24,655 nt of DNA from an uncultured Clostridia bacterium (GTDB taxonomy: Bacteria; Bacillota; Clostridia; TANB77; CAG-508). The notes under the pieces are model-generated. The model was not told the DNA's origin. It searched no databases and saw nothing but the letters and a program-made list of their open reading frames with translations. Of this stretch, positions 22,073 through 24,655 are shown piece after piece. The position numbers were made by a program, and so were the translations under genes. The stretch is from positions 1 through 24,655 of the forward strand of contig CAKPSH010000020.1 of the NCBI GenBank assembly GCA_934183325.1, in the 5' to 3' direction. Each line of letters starts with the position of its first letter. The first letter of the stretch is position 1.

Positions 22073-23587
22073 ATGGCAAAAATTTTAGAAGATATTTCAA
22101 GAACATTTAATGAATTTTTATTATTACCAAATTTAACAACAGAAAATTGTATACCAGAGAAGGTATCATTAAAAACACCATTAGTAAAATTTAAAAAAGG
22201 AGAAGAACCAAAATATTCTGCCAATATACCAATGGTTTCAGCAATAATGCAATCTGTATCAGGAGAAAAAATGGGAGTTGCCCTTGCTAGAGAAGGAGGA
22301 ATGTCTTTCATATATGGAGCACAATCTATTGAAGAGCAAGCCGCAATGGTTTATAGAGTAAAAAAACATAAAGCAGGTTTTGTTATAAGTGATGCAAATG
22401 TTAAAAGTGGAGCAACTTTAGGAGAAGTAATGGAACTTGTAGCAGAAACAGGACATTCAACTGTAATTGTTACAGATGATGGTACAGCTAATGGAAAATT
22501 CTTAGGAATTGTAACAAATAAAGACTATAGACCATCTAAAGATGATAGAAATGCACCAATTGATCAATTTATGACACCAAGAGAAAAAGTTATTTGCGCA
22601 TCAAAAGGAATTACATTATCTGAAGCAAATAATATTATATGGGAAAACAAAATAAACTGTTTACCAGTTTTAACAGAAGATGATCATTTAAAATATCTAG
22701 TATTTAGAAAAGATTATGAAGAAAGAAAAAATAATCCAAATTCATTATTAGATGAAAATAAACGTTATATAGTTGGTGCAGGTATAAACACAAGAGATTA
22801 TGCGGAAAGAATACCAGCATTAGTAGATGCAGGTGTTGATATATTATGTATGGATTCATCTGATGGATATTCAGTATGGCAAAAACGTACAATAGATTTC
22901 GTAAGAGAAAAATATGGTGACGATGTAAAAATAGGTGCTGGTAATGTTGTTGATGCAGAGGGATTTAGATATTTAGCTGAAGCAGGAGCTGACTTCATTA
23001 AAGTTGGAGTTGGTGGAGGATCAATTTGTATTACTAGAGAAACAAAAGGAATTGGTCGTGGACAAGCTAGTGCTTTAATAGATGTTGTAGCAGAAAGAGA
23101 TAAATATTTCGCTGAAACAGGAATTTATATACCAGTTTGTTCAGATGGTGGAATAGTTCATGACCATCATATTACAATAGCATTAGCTTTAGGAGCTGAC
23201 TTTGTAATGATGGGAAGATATTTTGCTAGATTTGATGAGAGTCCAACAAGAGTATTAAAAATAGGAAACAACTATGTTAAAGAGTATTGGGGAGAAGGAT
23301 CAAATAGAGCTAGAAATTGGCAAAGATATGACATGGGAGGAAAAGCAAAGAACAAGTTAGCATTTGAGGAAGGTGTTGACTCATATATTCCTTATGCTGG
23401 ACCTTTAAAAGATACTTTAGATGTTACAGTAGCTAAAATTAAATCTACAATGTGCAACTGTGGTGCTACAAATATACTTGAATTACATGATAAAGCAAGA
23501 TTAACAATGGTATCTCAAGTAAGTATAACAGAAGGTGGAGCACATGATGTTATACTAAAAGAAATAGATAAATCTTACAAGAATTAA
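22073..23587 (+). CDS. guaB: IMP dehydrogenase
   Basis: Oxidises IMP to XMP with NAD, the committed step to GMP. From the ATG at 22073 (site AAAGAAAGG) the product has 504 residues. The barrel holds the flap and active-site loop GGGSICITRETKGIGRGQ with catalytic Cys319. The IMP-binding CSDGGIVHDHHI and FVMMGRYFARFDESP follow. Two CBS-type segments (about 105-225) are inserted in the usual place, including VTDDG, LGIVTNKDYR, INCLPVL and YLVFRKDY. The C-terminal EGVDSYIPYAGPL is characteristic. The sequence diverges from common GuaB (Lys/Thr-rich first strands, SICITRET rather than SICTTR), as in the longer IMPDH type of some anaerobes; the enzyme call is firm. Confidence 0.93.
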   Translation: MAKILEDISRTFNEFLLLPNLTTENCIPEKVSLKTPLVKFKKGEEPKYSANIPMVSAIMQSVSGEKMGVALAREGGMSFIYGAQSIEEQAAMVYRVKKHKAGFVISDANVKSGATLGEVMELVAETGHSTVIVTDDGTANGKFLGIVTNKDYRPSKDDRNAPIDQFMTPREKVICASKGITLSEANNIIWENKINCLPVLTEDDHLKYLVFRKDYEERKNNPNSLLDENKRYIVGAGINTRDYAERIPALVDAGVDILCMDSSDGYSVWQKRTIDFVREKYGDDVKIGAGNVVDAEGFRYLAEAGADFIKVGVGGGSICITRETKGIGRGQASALIDVVAERDKYFAETGIYIPVCSDGGIVHDHHITIALALGADFVMMGRYFARFDESPTRVLKIGNNYVKEYWGEGSNRARNWQRYDMGGKAKNKLAFEEGVDSYIPYAGPLKDTLDVTVAKIKSTMCNCGATNILELHDKARLTMVSQVSITEGGAHDVILKEIDKSYKN

Positions 23588-23605
23588 TATATATTAGTTT
23601 GATTA

Positions 23606-23657
23606 TATAAAAAGATTTTATTATGTACTATTAAAGTACTTATAAAATCTTTTTATA
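23606..23657. terminator. Intrinsic terminator after guaB
   Basis: TATAAAAAGATTTTAT (from 23606) pairs with ATAAAATCTTTTTATA (to 23657). An inner GTACT/AGTAC pair sits at the tip, with one mismatch. Both arms carry T- or A-runs, so it can act in both directions. Confidence 0.88.
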
Positions 23658-23733
23658 GTTTTAGGAAATATAAAAACATAGCATAAAAAATTACTGTGAG
23701 AGCTTCCAAATTTTAGAAATTAAATAAATTCTG

Positions 23734-23762
23734 TTGACAAAAGTGGCAATAATTATTAAAAT
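23734..23762 (+). promoter_or_regulatory. Sigma-A promoter of the coiled-coil gene operon
   Basis: TTGACA (23734-23739) is a perfect -35; TAAAAT (23757-23762) follows after 17 bases. The start would be near 23769, 37 bases before the first small gene. Confidence 0.8.
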
Positions 23763-23805
23763 AATATTATCAAAGGAAAACAATTAATGAAAGGAACGAA
23801 AAATT

Positions 23806-23964
23806 ATGGAAGGCAAAAAAACATTAGAACAAGCAATTAAAGAATTAAATGATGCAAGAGAAAAATACGAGAAAGAATCAGAAAAATTAGTAGTTTTAGA
23901 AAGCAAACTAAAAGGATTAAAAAGAGAATTAAGAGATAAAGAAGATAGTAGTTTAGTAAAATAA
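23806..23964 (+). CDS. Small coiled-coil protein, 52 residues
   Basis: An ATG frame of 52 codons has AAAGGAA upstream and a strong promoter 37 bases further. The product begins MEGKKTLEQAIKEL and is almost wholly Lys/Glu/Leu-rich with heptad-like spacing of Leu, Ile and Val, so it is probably one continuous helix that forms a coiled coil. No membrane segment or Cys. The next gene begins 33 bases later with its own ribosome binding site. I do not recognise a family. A structural or scaffold role together with the next two genes is an inference from shared character. Confidence 0.72.
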   Translation: MEGKKTLEQAIKELNDAREKYEKESEKLVVLESKLKGLKRELRDKEDSSLVK

Positions 23965-23997
23965 ATACACGCAAGATAAAAATAGGAGGAACAAACG

Positions 23998-24384
23998 ATG
24001 AAGGATAAGGAACTAATAAAAGTTGAAGAAGAAAAAGTTTCAATTTTTAGAAAAATAGCTCGATTTTTCAAAAAAATATTTGAAAAGAAAGAACAACCAC
24101 CGCAAAAAGAATTAACTGAAATTGAAAAATCTAAGCAAAACTTTTGGAAAAATATTAAAATTGAGGAAAATTTAGAGGATGCAAAATTACTAGAATTACA
24201 AAGAAAATTAAATAATAAAGAAGTTAATCCAGAAGATTTATCAATAGAGGAAATAGAAAGTCTAACAGCTTTATATAACAGACAAACAGAAAGAATTGTT
24301 AGAAAAATAGAAGAAATAGAAGCAGAAACACAAATAATAAACGATAAAATAGCAAGATTAAATGGAAAAAATGTTGATGAATAA
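23998..24384 (+). CDS. Coiled-coil protein with SIF-aromatic motif, 128 residues
   Basis: The ATG follows ATAGGAGG. Residues 14-24 read VSIFRKIARFF, followed by a run of Lys and Phe (KKIFEKK). This is an amphipathic basic-aromatic helix that could touch the membrane surface or bind nucleic acid. After a Pro-rich break (about 32-36), residues 40-125 are charged and helical. They include LELQ at 64-67 and DLSIEEIESL, and a second helix rich in Glu and Ile. The next gene repeats the SIF motif and LELQ, so the two are probably distant paralogues. It has no signal peptide. The family is unknown to me. Confidence 0.75.
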   Translation: MKDKELIKVEEEKVSIFRKIARFFKKIFEKKEQPPQKELTEIEKSKQNFWKNIKIEENLEDAKLLELQRKLNNKEVNPEDLSIEEIESLTALYNRQTERIVRKIEEIEAETQIINDKIARLNGKNVDE

Positions 24385-24403
24385 ACAGAAGAAGGGAAAA
24401 ATA

Positions 24404-24655
24404 ATGGAAGAAAAAAATATAAATAGAAATAGATTAGAAACAGATTTGCTAAGAATTTCTGGAGTATATGAAAGTACATTAGCACGTATAAAAAAAGAAA
24501 GCGAAGAAGAAGAAAATACAAGTGGAAATAATATTAAACCTTATAAAATATCAATTTTTAAAAGAATATTAATGTTCTTTCAAGGAAGAAAAGAAGAAAT
24601 TGATGAAAAAAGAAATGAAGTATTGGAATTACAAAGCCAATACAGAGATAAAAAA
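24404..24655 (+). CDS. Coiled-coil protein with SIF-aromatic motif (partial, runs off the window)
   Basis: The ATG follows AGAAGAAGGG, 19 bases after the previous stop; 84 codons are present and the frame is still open at the edge. An N-terminal helix (LETDLLRISGVYESTLARIKK) leads into a Glu-rich linker. Residues 49-59 read ISIFKRILMFF, matching the VSIFRKIARFF of the preceding gene, and LELQ at 74-77 matches too. The order motif, basic spacer, LELQ is the same in both proteins, suggesting duplication followed by strong divergence. Function is unknown. Confidence 0.72.
   Translation, partial: MEEKNINRNRLETDLLRISGVYESTLARIKKESEEEENTSGNNIKPYKISIFKRILMFFQGRKEEIDEKRNEVLELQSQYRDKK

Noticed and set aside
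23784..24521. Long open frame (245 codons) on the minus strand opposite the coiled-coil genes.
   Set aside because: It is a by-product of Lys/Glu-rich coding on the plus strand, giving a Phe/Leu/Ser-rich translation without ribosome binding site. The plus-strand genes have promoter, ribosome binding sites and motif conservation.

Overview
The window is AT-rich, Gram-positive-type DNA with strong Shine-Dalgarno sites, consensus sigma-A promoters (17-base spacers) and short U-tailed hairpin terminators. Gene content points to a low-GC Bacillota, most likely a Clostridia-type fermenter. The pointers are a DUF1836 protein, a YtvI/AI-2E-type membrane protein, class I aldolase, a pta-ackA pair and a DprA lacking the N-terminal SAM domain. 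The standard bacterial code fits: TGA is a stop and Trp is TGG. I cannot name the species.

Layout. 1-2600: the tail of an unidentified gene, then an 823-residue protein with helical repeats and a transglutaminase-like Cys-His-Asp domain. 2599-3340 (minus): a two-gene unit of a 55-residue protein and a DUF1836 regulator. 3365-4520: YtvI-like membrane protein. 4564-6340: glycolysis (gpmA, class I aldolase). 6476-9740: competence/DNA-processing cluster comM-dprA-yraN plus a small membrane-anchored protein; comM carries a one-base frameshift exactly at its Walker A motif. 9768-9958: tRNA-Tyr with its own promoter and terminator.

9959-18100 is accessory DNA. It holds debris (a serine-recombinase N-terminus joined to a beheaded ORF6N protein, and the tail of a deoxyribosyltransferase-like gene), a possible CYTH-like protein, an RBBP9-type hydrolase, a metallo-beta-lactamase-fold hydrolase, an 874-residue DEAH-box helicase of clearly different base composition, and a 470-codon unknown gene broken by two nonsense mutations and probable indels. 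It ends at a very stable bidirectional hairpin. Core genes resume at 18122: cardiolipin synthase, pta-ackA (acetyl-CoA to acetate with ATP) and an IMP dehydrogenase. The window closes with an operon of three small Lys/Glu-rich predicted coiled-coil proteins, two of which share a short aromatic-basic motif.

The best candidates for new biology are the repeat-transglutaminase protein, the foreign DEAH helicase with its unrecognised C-terminal third, and the small coiled-coil operon. None is complete enough here to be called a defined new system.
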